This document shows positions 55,033 to 64,000 of a stretch of 64,000 nt of DNA, piece by piece. The stretch's first letter is position 1. Every line of letters begins with the position of its first letter. The stretch is from Macrolepiota albuminosa (lineage: Eukaryota > Basidiomycota > Agaricomycetes > Agaricales > Agaricaceae). Below the pieces are notes generated by a model. It made no database searches, was not told the DNA's origin, and saw only the letters and a list, made by a program, of their open reading frames with translations. The stretch covers positions 1,581,534-1,645,533 of the forward strand of contig JAMWFC010000088.1 in assembly GCA_027475525.1 (NCBI GenBank), given 5' to 3'. The translations under genes and the position numbers were made by a program.

Positions 55033-57835
55033 ATGGCTACGTATACTCACACTTACTACCCCACCGGGTACCAGACCGACCCTTACGGACGCCCGGTACC
55101 CGAGCACTACTCCGCGCAGACCCCCCGCCCCGTCTACCCACCCCTCCCGTACGAACCTCAGTATCTCCACCGCCACTGGGCCCCCGACCCGTCCCTCTAC
55201 GACCTGGGGCCCTCAGCCAGCTGGGCCCCCCCGCCCAACTTAGCCATGGCACGACCCGTGGAGGTCCCCTCGTACCGGAGCATCCCCGGGGGCCTGCCGG
55301 AAACCCCACCTGTGCCCAGTGGACCTCGCCCGGTTCCCCCCAGCGAGGGCCCCTTTGCACCCACCCCCTACTACGGTTATCAGCGCCCCGTCCCCCAACC
55401 CCGAGAACCCCGAGGACCTCCCTACCCCGACTACCCCCCTCGTCATTACCCGGCCGCCGCTCCGCCCGCTCGAACCCCTCCCTCACCAATGGGACGACGA
55501 CGCCTCGAGGAATATGAACGGCAACGGGACGAGGTACTCCGCTCCCTCAGGATCTCGCCAGAGGACTTCGCGCAACGGACACGGATGCTGCTCGTGGAAT
55601 TCGGACACGACGACTTCGAAGGCACTCCGGAGGAATGGGCTCACTGCCTGGTCGAATTCGGGGATCGCCTCACGCGAGGAGAACTCCCGGAGCAAACCAT
55701 GGTAAAGTATAGGCGCAATACGATCCTCCGGGAAGAATTACAGCAACTGCTCGATGAAGTCCACGCGTCCCCCTCCCCTCGGCCCCTCAACGACCCCGCG
55801 GACCCAGGTCGCTCGATTCACATTCGACGGGAACCCCCGGAATCGGCCCCAGCAGTCCCGGCAGCCCCCACGGTCCCCACTCCGGAGCAACGACAACGGG
55901 AAGAACGGCAGAACGCCTCAGCCATATTACGGTCCCTCAACCCGACTGGAGGCCTCTTCGATCAACCCGCTGCCCGCACGGTAGGCTTGTCAACTCGCCG
56001 CAGGGCTAACTCCGTTCCTAGTACCTTCGAGACCTGGGGACAGCCTCAGCGACCCCTGGAACCCCTCCCGCGAACAGACAACGCCCGACCCCCGGCCCCG
56101 ACGAACCCCGGTACAGCCCGGGTGGACACCCCTAGTACGGACGACACGTTATGCTACATTGACGAGCTCACGCGCGATAACAACGAACAACGTCCCGCGC
56201 CCGCGCCCGCCCTGGCACCAGCACCGCCCGCCACGTCCGCCCCGGCCCCTCCGGAACGCAACTTCCGCCGCGATCCGCCACCCCACTTCGACCTACGGAA
56301 CCCCCCGCGACCCCCGATGCAAGCCCGACCCTCCCGGAATGAACGTCCCCCGCGCAACCCGGCACCCGACCCAGCACCTAACCCCCCTCCGCCCGACCCG
56401 ACACCGCCGAACCCTCCCCGACCGCCTCCGCCACCCCCAGCTGAACCTCGAGGACGGCCCCCAGGCCCTCCACCTCCGCCACTCCCGGCGTGGAGACCCG
56501 GCCCCCCTCCTGGCAGGAACGAACCCCCTTGGGACAACGGGCCTCCCGGGCGTGGTCCCCCAGGTGAGCCGCCCGGAGGAGGACCTCCCGGCGGGTGGGG
56601 CCCCGCCCTTGGTGCTTTTCCTCCTCAAGGAGGGGGGGGTAATCATTACTACTACTATTACAACGCTGGCCCCCCTCCCCGTAACGCTGCCGGACCGGAC
56701 GACGCTCGCGACGCCCTCGCCCGCGAAGGACGCCTAGACATTCAGAAACCTGATGCGTTCACGGGCCGGGACCCCCGGAAATGGCGTACCTTCCTCACTC
56801 AGTGTCTTAATACGTTTCAGGCAAAGCCGCTCACGTTTCAGGTTGACAGCTCCCGGGTGGCCTTTGCCGCGTCGTATCTCCAGGGGATCGCCTTCGATCA
56901 CTACACGGCCCTCATCCAGTTCGACCCCAACAACCCGGCACTCGCTCGCTGGCAAGCCTTCGTCGACGAGTTCTCCGGGAAATTCGGGATATACGACACC
57001 GTGGCCGAGGCCGAGGACAACCTCTTCAACCTCCGGATGCGCTCTGAAGAACGTTTCACTACCTTCATCGTACGTTTTGAAAAGGAAGCTTACGAGACAG
57101 GTTGGAATTACAGCGCCCTCCGGTACGCCCTCCGCCGCGCCCTCCCACAACGTATCAAGGACGTCCTCCGACTCGCCCCGAAACAACCCTCCTACGACGG
57201 ATACAAGGCCCTCGTCATGCAGATCGACCAGCGCTACTGGGAAGACCGCAGCGAGTATTCGAACTCCCGACCCCCCTGGAACCCTAGAGGAGGACCCCCT
57301 TGGCCCTCCGGCGAAGCTCCCAACCCCCAAGGTCGAAACCCCGGTCCCCCCGCGTTCCCTGGCGGCCGACCCCCGGTGAGTCGCGGCCCGCCCAATGCTA
57401 ACCCCGGCAGCGGCACCCGCCCCCAGGCCCAGCTCAACGCCGCCGTGGCCACCCAAGACCCGGGCGACGCGCCAAGCCCCGAGGAACCCCCGGGAGACCC
57501 CGAAGACTTCGACTTCGACGACGAACGGGACGAGGAGGCCCTCCGAGCCAACCGGCTTCAAAAGAAGGGACAACCCTGGATCGAGGTCCCTTCGACGACG
57601 AACGGGACGAGGAGGCCCTCCGAGCCAACCGGCTTCAAAAGAAGGGACAACCCTGGATCGAGGTCCCGACGGATGTGCAGGAACGACGGAGAAGGGGGGC
57701 GTCTGCATACTCTGTGGTGAGAAAGATCACTTCATCTCCGAGTGCCCCAAACGACAGGTCATGGGACGTGCCACCTGGACCTTCGAGGGGGAGGACGCTA
57801 CCTACGAGTATTCGGAAAACGACCCGGCGATTTAG
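55033..57835 (+). CDS. Gag, element B (two frame breaks, at least one probably artificial)
   Basis: ATG at 55033 ([10 protein letters not shown]), 34 bp inside the LTR. A Tyr/Pro-rich N-terminus is followed by a helical segment (about 160-250), a long Pro/Arg-rich stretch with Gly-Pro repeats, the gag core (about 580-740: [34 protein letters not shown]) and a CX2CX4HX4C zinc knuckle at about 57,710-57,752. The frame is broken by the 77-bp duplication at 57513-57667 and then by one missing base in the G run at about 57,691-57,696, where element A has an extra base. It ends ENDPAI-TAG at 57835. Pol lies in the -1 frame relative to this last segment, as in A, with about 94 bp overlap. Confidence 0.85.
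57513..57667. repeat. Exact 77-bp tandem duplication (6)
   Basis: Copies at 57513-57589 and 57590-57666 (match runs one base further) lie in gag of element B and shift the frame. Element A has a single copy at the matching place (about 35,370-35,450). Confidence 0.97.
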
Positions 57836-60800
57836 ACCCGGAAGACGCCCTAAATCGCGGAATCGACCCCGACGTCTTCTCCGCCCCGGTCTCACACCTT
57901 CGCTCTACGACACTCATACAGGACACCCTCACGGCTTACCTACCCTCCCACTCTTCGCACTCCCTCCTCCTCAAAACCCGCCTCACCCCCTCCGGAACTC
58001 CCCTCAACACCCTCGTCGACAGTGGCGCCACCGACAACTTCATCGACGAAGCATGGTCTACCCTCGCCCCGGAACCCGCCCAGCGACTCCCGGTCCCGGT
58101 ACGACTCTGCCTCTTTGATGGAGACGCCTCTTCGGCGGGGGACATCACCCACTTCGTGCGTATGCCCGTTACCTTCGCCAACGGACAGACTCACACCCTC
58201 CGGATGCTGGTGACCAAACTTCACCCTTCCGCACCCCTGGTCCTAGGGCTCCCGTGGCTCCGAGACACCAACCCCCGCATCGATTGGCGACACCTCACCC
58301 TTCGCCTGACCCGGGACCCGACCCCCGACGACCAGCAACTCCCCTTCGACATCCCCCACTCCTCAAAACCAACCCCGAAGGACCCCCCGGACGAGCCCCC
58401 ACCACCCCCCGGACTCCAGTCCCGCTCGTCCCGATCCTTCGTCATCAATGCCAGGCTGGACGGCGCCCCGGGACCGATATCGGCCCTTATCGACAGCGGA
58501 GCCACCGGAGTATTCATCAGCGACGCTCTCGACCTCCCCCACGACTCCCTCGACCAGCCCCTCCGCCTGCAACGCCTCGACGGCACCCCCTCCTCCTCCG
58601 GCCCCATCAAAAGGTCTCACTCGGGACGCGTGACCCTGGACAACAACTACGAGTTCACTTCCGACTTCCTGGTCACGCGACTTCACGACTCGACCCCAAT
58701 GGTGCTGGGGCTGCCCTGGCTGCGCGACACGAACCCCGACATCGATTGGAGGACGCTCACCATGACCTTCCCGGGATCCGAAGACCACCCCTCGACCGCC
58801 GTGCACCTCCGAGCCCTAGGAGGCGACCCGACGCCCGACACCCCCGGGACGACTGCCGCGCCCCCCGCGCATGCCTCACCCACGCCCGTCCGAGACCTCA
58901 AGGCCCCTGATCGACCCCCAAACATTCCTCGGAACAAGTACAAAGGGCCGAACTACCCCTGCCGGTCTCAGACACGCGTCACACCCGCTCCGGCCGATGC
59001 CTCCGCGACCCCGACCGACCCGAGCGCACTCGACATCAAGATCATTGGGGCCGCCCCCTTCGCCCGCCTCATGAGGGATGGGACTCCCACGTTTCAGCTG
59101 CACACCTCGCCTTCTCTCCCGGAAGAACACCTACGAGGGGACGCCATTCCCCCGGAACAGAAAACCGAGGAGCAAATCCTCCGAGAAGTAGTTCCCCCGG
59201 AGTATCACGAGTTCGCTGACGTATTCTCCGAAGGAGACGCCAAGGAGATCCCCCCTCACCGCCCCTATGATCACACCATCGACCTCGAGGAAGGAGCCAC
59301 CCCCCCTTTCGGCAAGGTCTACAACATGTCGGAGGTCGAACTCCGGGCTCTCAAGGACTACCTCGACGAAATGCTCGGTAAGGGATTCATCCGACCCTCC
59401 GCCTCCGCCGCCGGAGCCCCGGTTCTATTCGCCAAGAAGAAGGACGGCTCGCTCCGACTCTGTGTCGACTACCGGGGACTCAACAAGGTCACCAAGAAGA
59501 ACCGCTACCCGCTCCCGCTCATCGGCGATCTGGTCGATCGACTCCGCAGTGCCAAGGTCTACACGAAGATCGACCTCCGCTCCGGTTACAACAACGTCCG
59601 CATCGCCCCGGGACACGAGTGGAAAACCACGTTCCGCACGCGGTATGGTCTGTTTGAGTACCTCGTAATGCCTTTCGGAATGACTAACTCCCCCGCCACG
59701 TTCCAATACTTCATGAACGACATCTTCCACGACATGAGCGACGTCTTCGTGATAGTCTACCTGGACGACATCCTCATCTATTCCGACTCGAAGGAGGATC
59801 ACCAGAAGCACGTCCGGCAAGTCCTCGAACGCCTCCGGGAGCACAACCTCCACGCCAAACCCGAGAAGTGTTCGTTCCACACGGAAGAGGTCGAGTATCT
59901 TGGCGTCATCGTATCCCCGAGTGGCGTTCGCATGGACCCCCATAAGGTCGAGGCTATCGTCAACTGGCCGCAGCCCCGGAACGTGAAGGAAGTACAGTCC
60001 TTCCTGGGTTTCGCTAACTTCTACCGGAGGTTTATAGACAACTACTCCGGGATTACGAAACCCCTCAACCGGCTCACGCGCAAGGACATCGCCTGGAACT
60101 GGGACAGTAAGTGCCAGAGCGTCTTTAACTTGCTCAAGGAGGCTTTCACAGTCGCCCCGGTACTCCGGCACTACGACCCGGCCCTCCCGATCATCCTGGA
60201 ATGTGACGCGTCCGACTACGCCATCGCCGGGATCCTCTCACAGATGGAGCCTGACGGTGGGGAGCCCCGGCCAGTCGCTTTCTACACCCGGTCCATGATC
60301 GACGCCGAGCTCAACTACGACATCTACGACAAGGAGCTCCTCGCCATCGTCGAAGCCTTCAAGCAGTGGCGAGCCTACCTCGAGGGAGCCCGACACCGGA
60401 TTCAGATCTACTCGGATCACAACAACCTGCAGTACTTCACCACGACCAAACAGCTTAGTCGACGGCAGGCCCGATGGTCCGAGATCCTCTCGGAATACGA
60501 CTTCACGATCCAGTACCGCCCGGGACGCCTTGGCGCCAAGCCCGATGCCCTCACCCGTCGACCGGACGTCTACCCCAAGAAGTCGTTCGAGGCGGAACGT
60601 AATGCATTCAATCATCGCGTGGTAATCCCTCCCGAACATTTGAATGCCTTACTGATCTTAAACGAGGAAGGGACCCTGAGTCAGATTCGCCGCGCCCCCC
60701 GAGACAAGTACTTCACCGATCACGACCCCCGCAACCCCCCTGATGGAACCGACCGGGACCCCGCCTTCTCCCTGTCCCCCGACGAAAAACTCCTCCTCCG

Positions 60801-62142
60801 GGACGGCCGCATCTACGTCCCGGATCACGCCCGACTTCGCTACGACGTCCTCCGTCAACACCACGACCACAAGCTCCGGGGACATCCTGGAATACGTAAG
60901 ACCCTCCAGCTCATCTCCCGGACTTACTTTTGGCCAGGGCTGAAGAAGGACGTGACCCGTTACATTCGATCATGCGAGCCCTGCCTCCGGGCCAAGGTCC
61001 CCCGACACCGACCGTACGGACTCCTGAAACCCCTGCCGGTCGGACGACGCCCCTGGTCCTCAATATCTCTGGACCACATCGTCGAGCTCCCGGAATCTGA
61101 AGGGTTCGATGCCATTCTCGTCGTTGTGTGCAGGCTAACCAAACAGGGCATCTTCCTACCCTGCCACACCACGGATACCGCCCCGGACTTCGCCCGGCTG
61201 TTCCTCGAGCACGTCTTCGCCAAGCATGGTCTCCCGGACGACATCGTCTCCGACCGGGGCCCCCTCTTCGTGTCCAAGTTTTGGACTTCCCTGTGTAAGG
61301 CACTTGAAGTAAAGACTAACCTCTCTACCGCCTACCACCCCGAAACCGACGGCCAAACCGAAAGGGTCAACCAGTCCCTCGAGCAGTACCTCCGACTGTA
61401 CGTCAACTACTTGCAGGACGACTGGCGCGCCGAGCTCCCCCTGGCCGAGTTCACCTACAACAACACGCCGCACTCTGCCACCGGGGTATCCCCTTTCTTT
61501 GCCAACAAGGGATACCACCCTCGACTGACGCTCTCGCTCCGGGACATCCCGTCGCACGCCGCCCACGAGGTCGCCCGGGATCTCCAATCCCTTCATGAGT
61601 TTCTCCGAGAAGAGATCGACATCGCGAACCGGGCCTACGTGAAACACGCCGACCGGAAACGAGAAGACACCCCCGACTGGGCCCCCGGGACAAAGGTATG
61701 GTTAGATCGGCGACACCTCCGCACCCGCCGGCCCTCTCCAAAACTCGATCACAAGCGTCTCGGCCCGTTCAAAATATTGAAGAAGGTCTCATCCCACGCC
61801 TACAAGATCGAGCTCCCCCCGGGGCTAAAAGGTCTGCACCCGGTATTCCACGTCCGCCTCCTGGAACGACACCCCCCGGATCCCTTCCCTGAACGACGCC
61901 CCGAGCCCCCTCCCCCGGTCGAGGTCGAGGACGAGTACCACTACGAGGTTGAAGACATCCTCGACTCCCGGAACATTCGTGGACGACCCCACTTCCTCGT
62001 ACGGTGGAAGGGATACGGCCCGGAAGACGACACTTGGGAACCAAGCCGAAACCTCGAAGGCGCCCTCGACAAACTCCGGGACTTCCAACAGCGGCGCCTG
62101 GGGAACGATCCTCCCGGGCGCAGGAATCACAGACGGCAGTAG
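57742..62142 (+). CDS. Pol polyprotein with tandem protease domains and chromodomain, element B
   Basis: An uninterrupted frame of about 1,466 codons. The listed start is a GTG inside gag, so expression is probably by frameshifting from gag. Domains: first retropepsin-like (DSGAT at 93-97, [17 protein letters not shown]), second retropepsin-like (DSGAT at about 251, [17 protein letters not shown]), RT with YLDD at 673-676, RNase H with ECDASD near 820, and integrase zinc domain from about 1040. The integrase core has Asp 1111, Asp 1171 and Glu 1207 (D,D-35-E). The GPY region ends [13 protein letters not shown], and a C-terminal chromodomain (about 1395-1455) follows with [16 protein letters not shown] and TWEP. 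All catalytic residues are present, so this copy may be active. Chromodomains guide integration to modified nucleosomes in known chromoviruses. Confidence 0.96.
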   Translation: MPQTTGHGTCHLDLRGGGRYLRVFGKRPGDLDPEDALNRGIDPDVFSAPVSHLRSTTLIQDTLTAYLPSHSSHSLLLKTRLTPSGTPLNTLVDSGATDNFIDEAWSTLAPEPAQRLPVPVRLCLFDGDASSAGDITHFVRMPVTFANGQTHTLRMLVTKLHPSAPLVLGLPWLRDTNPRIDWRHLTLRLTRDPTPDDQQLPFDIPHSSKPTPKDPPDEPPPPPGLQSRSSRSFVINARLDGAPGPISALIDSGATGVFISDALDLPHDSLDQPLRLQRLDGTPSSSGPIKRSHSGRVTLDNNYEFTSDFLVTRLHDSTPMVLGLPWLRDTNPDIDWRTLTMTFPGSEDHPSTAVHLRALGGDPTPDTPGTTAAPPAHASPTPVRDLKAPDRPPNIPRNKYKGPNYPCRSQTRVTPAPADASATPTDPSALDIKIIGAAPFARLMRDGTPTFQLHTSPSLPEEHLRGDAIPPEQKTEEQILREVVPPEYHEFADVFSEGDAKEIPPHRPYDHTIDLEEGATPPFGKVYNMSEVELRALKDYLDEMLGKGFIRPSASAAGAPVLFAKKKDGSLRLCVDYRGLNKVTKKNRYPLPLIGDLVDRLRSAKVYTKIDLRSGYNNVRIAPGHEWKTTFRTRYGLFEYLVMPFGMTNSPATFQYFMNDIFHDMSDVFVIVYLDDILIYSDSKEDHQKHVRQVLERLREHNLHAKPEKCSFHTEEVEYLGVIVSPSGVRMDPHKVEAIVNWPQPRNVKEVQSFLGFANFYRRFIDNYSGITKPLNRLTRKDIAWNWDSKCQSVFNLLKEAFTVAPVLRHYDPALPIILECDASDYAIAGILSQMEPDGGEPRPVAFYTRSMIDAELNYDIYDKELLAIVEAFKQWRAYLEGARHRIQIYSDHNNLQYFTTTKQLSRRQARWSEILSEYDFTIQYRPGRLGAKPDALTRRPDVYPKKSFEAERNAFNHRVVIPPEHLNALLILNEEGTLSQIRRAPRDKYFTDHDPRNPPDGTDRDPAFSLSPDEKLLLRDGRIYVPDHARLRYDVLRQHHDHKLRGHPGIRKTLQLISRTYFWPGLKKDVTRYIRSCEPCLRAKVPRHRPYGLLKPLPVGRRPWSSISLDHIVELPESEGFDAILVVVCRLTKQGIFLPCHTTDTAPDFARLFLEHVFAKHGLPDDIVSDRGPLFVSKFWTSLCKALEVKTNLSTAYHPETDGQTERVNQSLEQYLRLYVNYLQDDWRAELPLAEFTYNNTPHSATGVSPFFANKGYHPRLTLSLRDIPSHAAHEVARDLQSLHEFLREEIDIANRAYVKHADRKREDTPDWAPGTKVWLDRRHLRTRRPSPKLDHKRLGPFKILKKVSSHAYKIELPPGLKGLHPVFHVRLLERHPPDPFPERRPEPPPPVEVEDEYHYEVEDILDSRNIRGRPHFLVRWKGYGPEDDTWEPSRNLEGALDKLRDFQQRRLGNDPPGRRNHRRQ

Positions 62143-62405
62143 TGGGCGTAACCCCCGCCTCTGGGCTCAGTAGGGATTCAACTCCCATGTTTATTTTCTG
62201 CTTTCCCTTCCTAGATCTTACTCCCTTTTAGTACTTTCTTCACAGTACCGCCCCGGATTCTGGGCAAGGTACACTTCCTTGTTTTTCTTGCTACTTTACT
62301 CCCATCATTAGAAACACGACGGTCAAATATGTACATTTTCTAGAACTACATATTTTTACAGTGACAGGTCACAAAAACGGACAGACGACAGGAAAACGGA
62401 GACCC
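62143..62405. other. Spacer between convergent pol and antisense gene, element B
   Basis: 263 bp AT-richer than both neighbours. It contains the end of both convergent transcripts, and AATAAA-like signals are not clear. The equivalent spacer in A is 39,667-39,960, with AATAAAG at about 39,692. Confidence 0.5.
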
Positions 62406-64000
62406 CTAGAGCTGGGGCCCCGGGCTACCCCCACCCTCCCCACCCTCGCCCCCACTGGATCTCGGCCAACCCCGGGGCTCCTCCGTCTCCCGCTCCCCCG
62501 GAACGTACCCTCGCGACGCCTCCTCCATCAACTGACCCCAGGACGGGAGCGGCTCGCCCTCGTCCAGGACCCTCTCGAACCAGGTCCCCGGCGCCGGGAC
62601 GTTCCTCCGCCGGTGCGCCGAGATCAACCTACCCAACAGGTCCAGCCCGCGCTCCACCCCGGGGGTCGACAGTTCGGCCCGCTGGCCCTCCTGTAGCGAG
62701 GCCAACGCCGCAGCCGCCCCGTCCAGGAGCAGGCGGTGCTCCCGGGCCCAACCTGGAGAATCAGTGCGGAACTCGGGAAGGGGACTGACACCACTCACTC
62801 AAGGCCGCCATCCGGGCAACGACCACGTTTTGCAGACTCTGGGGCGCCGGCTCCGGATGACCCACCCCCTGCTCCAGCCGGGCCCGCAGCGCGTCCCGCT
62901 CGGCCTCCAACGCCCCCCGTGCGGCCCTAACCTCCTGCAACTCCCGAACTACCGCCCCCCGGTCCTCCTCCACCCACCGCCGAGCCGCCGCCTCTTGCCT
63001 CACGGCCTCCTCGCTCCGGGCCAGGGTCGTACGAACTCCTCGTAGGTGCTCGGCCGTGACCTGATGGCGGTCGGCCATCTCCCCTCTCTCCCGCTCGGCC
63101 CGGTCCGCGCGCTCCTGCAACGCCGCCACGTCGACAGCCAACGGCCGCCCCGACAAGGGGGAAAACACGGCCGGGGACAAACGAGGGGGCGGGGTCGGAG
63201 AGGGCACCTCCCGGGAGAGTCGCGGCCGCTTGGAGGGCCCGGGAGAGGGGCTGGGCAACGCCCGCCGCTTTCCCTTATCGGCGCGACCCTCTCCGCTCGC
63301 CCCGGCCCGGGTCACCCGGCGCGTGACCAGGACCACGGGCCGGCCCCGACTCCCCACCCCCGCCGCCCCCCTGACCCGAGACCCCCTCGCAGGGGCCCCC
63401 TCTCCCCCGGAACCCTCCGACGCTCCTACCGGCGGCTCGACCACCCAGTCCCTCTCTTCCACCCCCATCCGGCGCGTCAAACCCCCCAACGGCCACCCCT
63501 GCTCCAGCGCCATGCAACGCGCCCTCCATAAAGCGGAAACGGAGCAGCGCTCGTGGTTTTCGCGACACGCCTCGCACACCGACGAATCCCTCCGGGACGA
63601 CGGGCTGGGGGCCTCGAATAGACACGGCACCACCCGGCGAGCGCAGTGTACGCACTAAGTCGACATTAGCGGTGAACACGAGGTACGAGGTCACTTACCG
63701 GCCCGTTGCTAACGCACCACGCATGGGTGGGCAAGCCCCGGGGCCTCTCAAGGGCCTGCTCGAACGCGGCTTGCGACACGGCCGCCCACGGGATGCGCAG
63801 ACCCTCCGGAACAATCGATACGGTACCGGGGGCCATCCCCGACCGGCGAAAACGAGGGGCGGTTAAGCGAGGACGAGGTGAGGGAGGAGGGCGGGGGGGG
63901 CGGACAGTCATCCGCGCGACAGTAGGCGCAGAACGACTGGGACCCGCCTGAGGGGCTCCCGCGGGAACCGACGGCGGGGGACTGACCGGTGCCTCCGGGG
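62406..64000 (-). CDS. Antisense spliced gene: Zn2Cys6-type cluster plus coiled coil, element B (5' end outside)
   Basis: Three exons are visible: from beyond 64000 to 63699, 63654-62799 and 62752-62406, joined by introns of 44 and 46 bp (GTAAGT...TTAG and GTGAGT...CCAG), phases consistent, about 500 codons in view. The middle exon opens exactly at the first Cys of CX2CX6CX15CX2CX6C (CVHCARRVVPC...CEACRENHERC), the spacing of fungal Zn2Cys6 DNA-binding clusters. Next come a Gly/Arg-rich linker, a basic NLS-like patch (KGKRR...SKRPRL), a Glu/Arg/Ala heptad region of about 90 residues predicted as coiled coil, and a conserved C-terminal segment (WAREHRLLLDG, WFERVLDEG). It lies between pol and the expected 3' LTR. 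A nuclear DNA-binding or regulatory role is inferred, not shown. Confidence 0.78.

Larger units (their letters stand above)
54281..64000 (+). mobile_element. Chromovirus (Ty3/Gypsy) element B, young copy, 3' end beyond the window
   Basis: 5' LTR, gag, a 1,466-codon open pol ending in a chromodomain, and a spliced antisense gene running to the right edge. It is rich in intact CpG, unlike A. If B matches A in length, the 3' LTR should start roughly within the first few hundred bases beyond the window. The five bases before the LTR, GAATG, are the candidate target duplication. Confidence 0.95.

Noticed and set aside
56734..57708. Long minus-strand frame (324 codons) opposite gag of element B, and similar ones opposite pol and in element A
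   Set aside because: GC-rich codons leave the opposite strand open. They have no start context, introns or motifs, and unlike the 62,406-64,000 gene show no independent conserved feature.
57745..57752. CCCCAAAC in the gag/pol overlap as a -1 slippery heptamer
   Set aside because: In the gag frame it reads CCC AAA C, not the X XXY YYZ phasing, and element A has CCCCAACG instead.
1..64000. tRNA and rRNA genes
   Set aside because: No cloverleaf-like A/B-box arrangement or rRNA sequence was noticed by eye; a tRNA search program would be needed to exclude them fully.

Overview
The window is fungal nuclear DNA, most likely from a basidiomycete (Agaricomycete-type) mushroom. Host genes carry many short GT-AG introns of about 45-60 bp, histones H2A and H2B sit as a divergent intron-containing pair, there is a fragment of the mushroom-specific FunK1 kinase family, and about two thirds of the window is LTR-retrotransposon sequence. 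The species cannot be named from sequence alone.

Layout. 1-15,105: two minus-strand Ty3/Gypsy elements in head-to-tail order, apparently sharing one short LTR, both worn by CGA-to-TGA changes. 15,106-18,240: repeats without a recognisable gene. 18,509-24,718: the conserved host island, with a two-RRM RNA-binding protein (-), H2A (-), H2B (+) and a METTL7-like methyltransferase (+). 24,719-32,151: decayed repeats, a 150-bp-arm inverted repeat, a truncated solo LTR and a broken Ty1/Copia element. 32,152-42,500: full-length but dead chromovirus 'element A' with 5-bp target duplications. 42,501-45,140: LTR-like repeats. 45,141-49,170: an intact six-exon NLR-like gene (patatin-like, NB-ARC and TPR). 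49,440-51,880: a pseudogene copy of the RRM gene and a FunK1 kinase fragment. 52,000-54,280: minisatellite, AT-rich DNA, a tandem array of intron-like modules and a host gene cut by the next element. 54,281-64,000: young chromovirus 'element B', open through pol and running off the right edge.

Most notable points. (1) Six exact direct duplications, all with a 77-bp offset, lie in unrelated sequences. They look like unmerged k=77 assembly-graph overlaps, and several apparent frameshifts are probably not real. (2) Both chromoviruses carry a spliced antisense gene between pol and the 3' LTR. It encodes a CX2CX6CX15CX2CX6C Zn2Cys6-type cluster, a basic NLS-like patch and a coiled coil. (3) Their pol has two tandem retropepsin-like domains. 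(4) The NLR-like protein has a patatin domain that has lost both catalytic residues. (5) The two minus-strand Gypsy elements share an in-frame UGA at the gag-PR/RT junction, in one copy in the known readthrough context UGA CUA G.

The same LTR family is seen as a fresh copy (B), a partly CpG-decayed copy (A) and a nearly CpG-free solo LTR, which gives a decay series for methylation- or RIP-like mutation in this genome.
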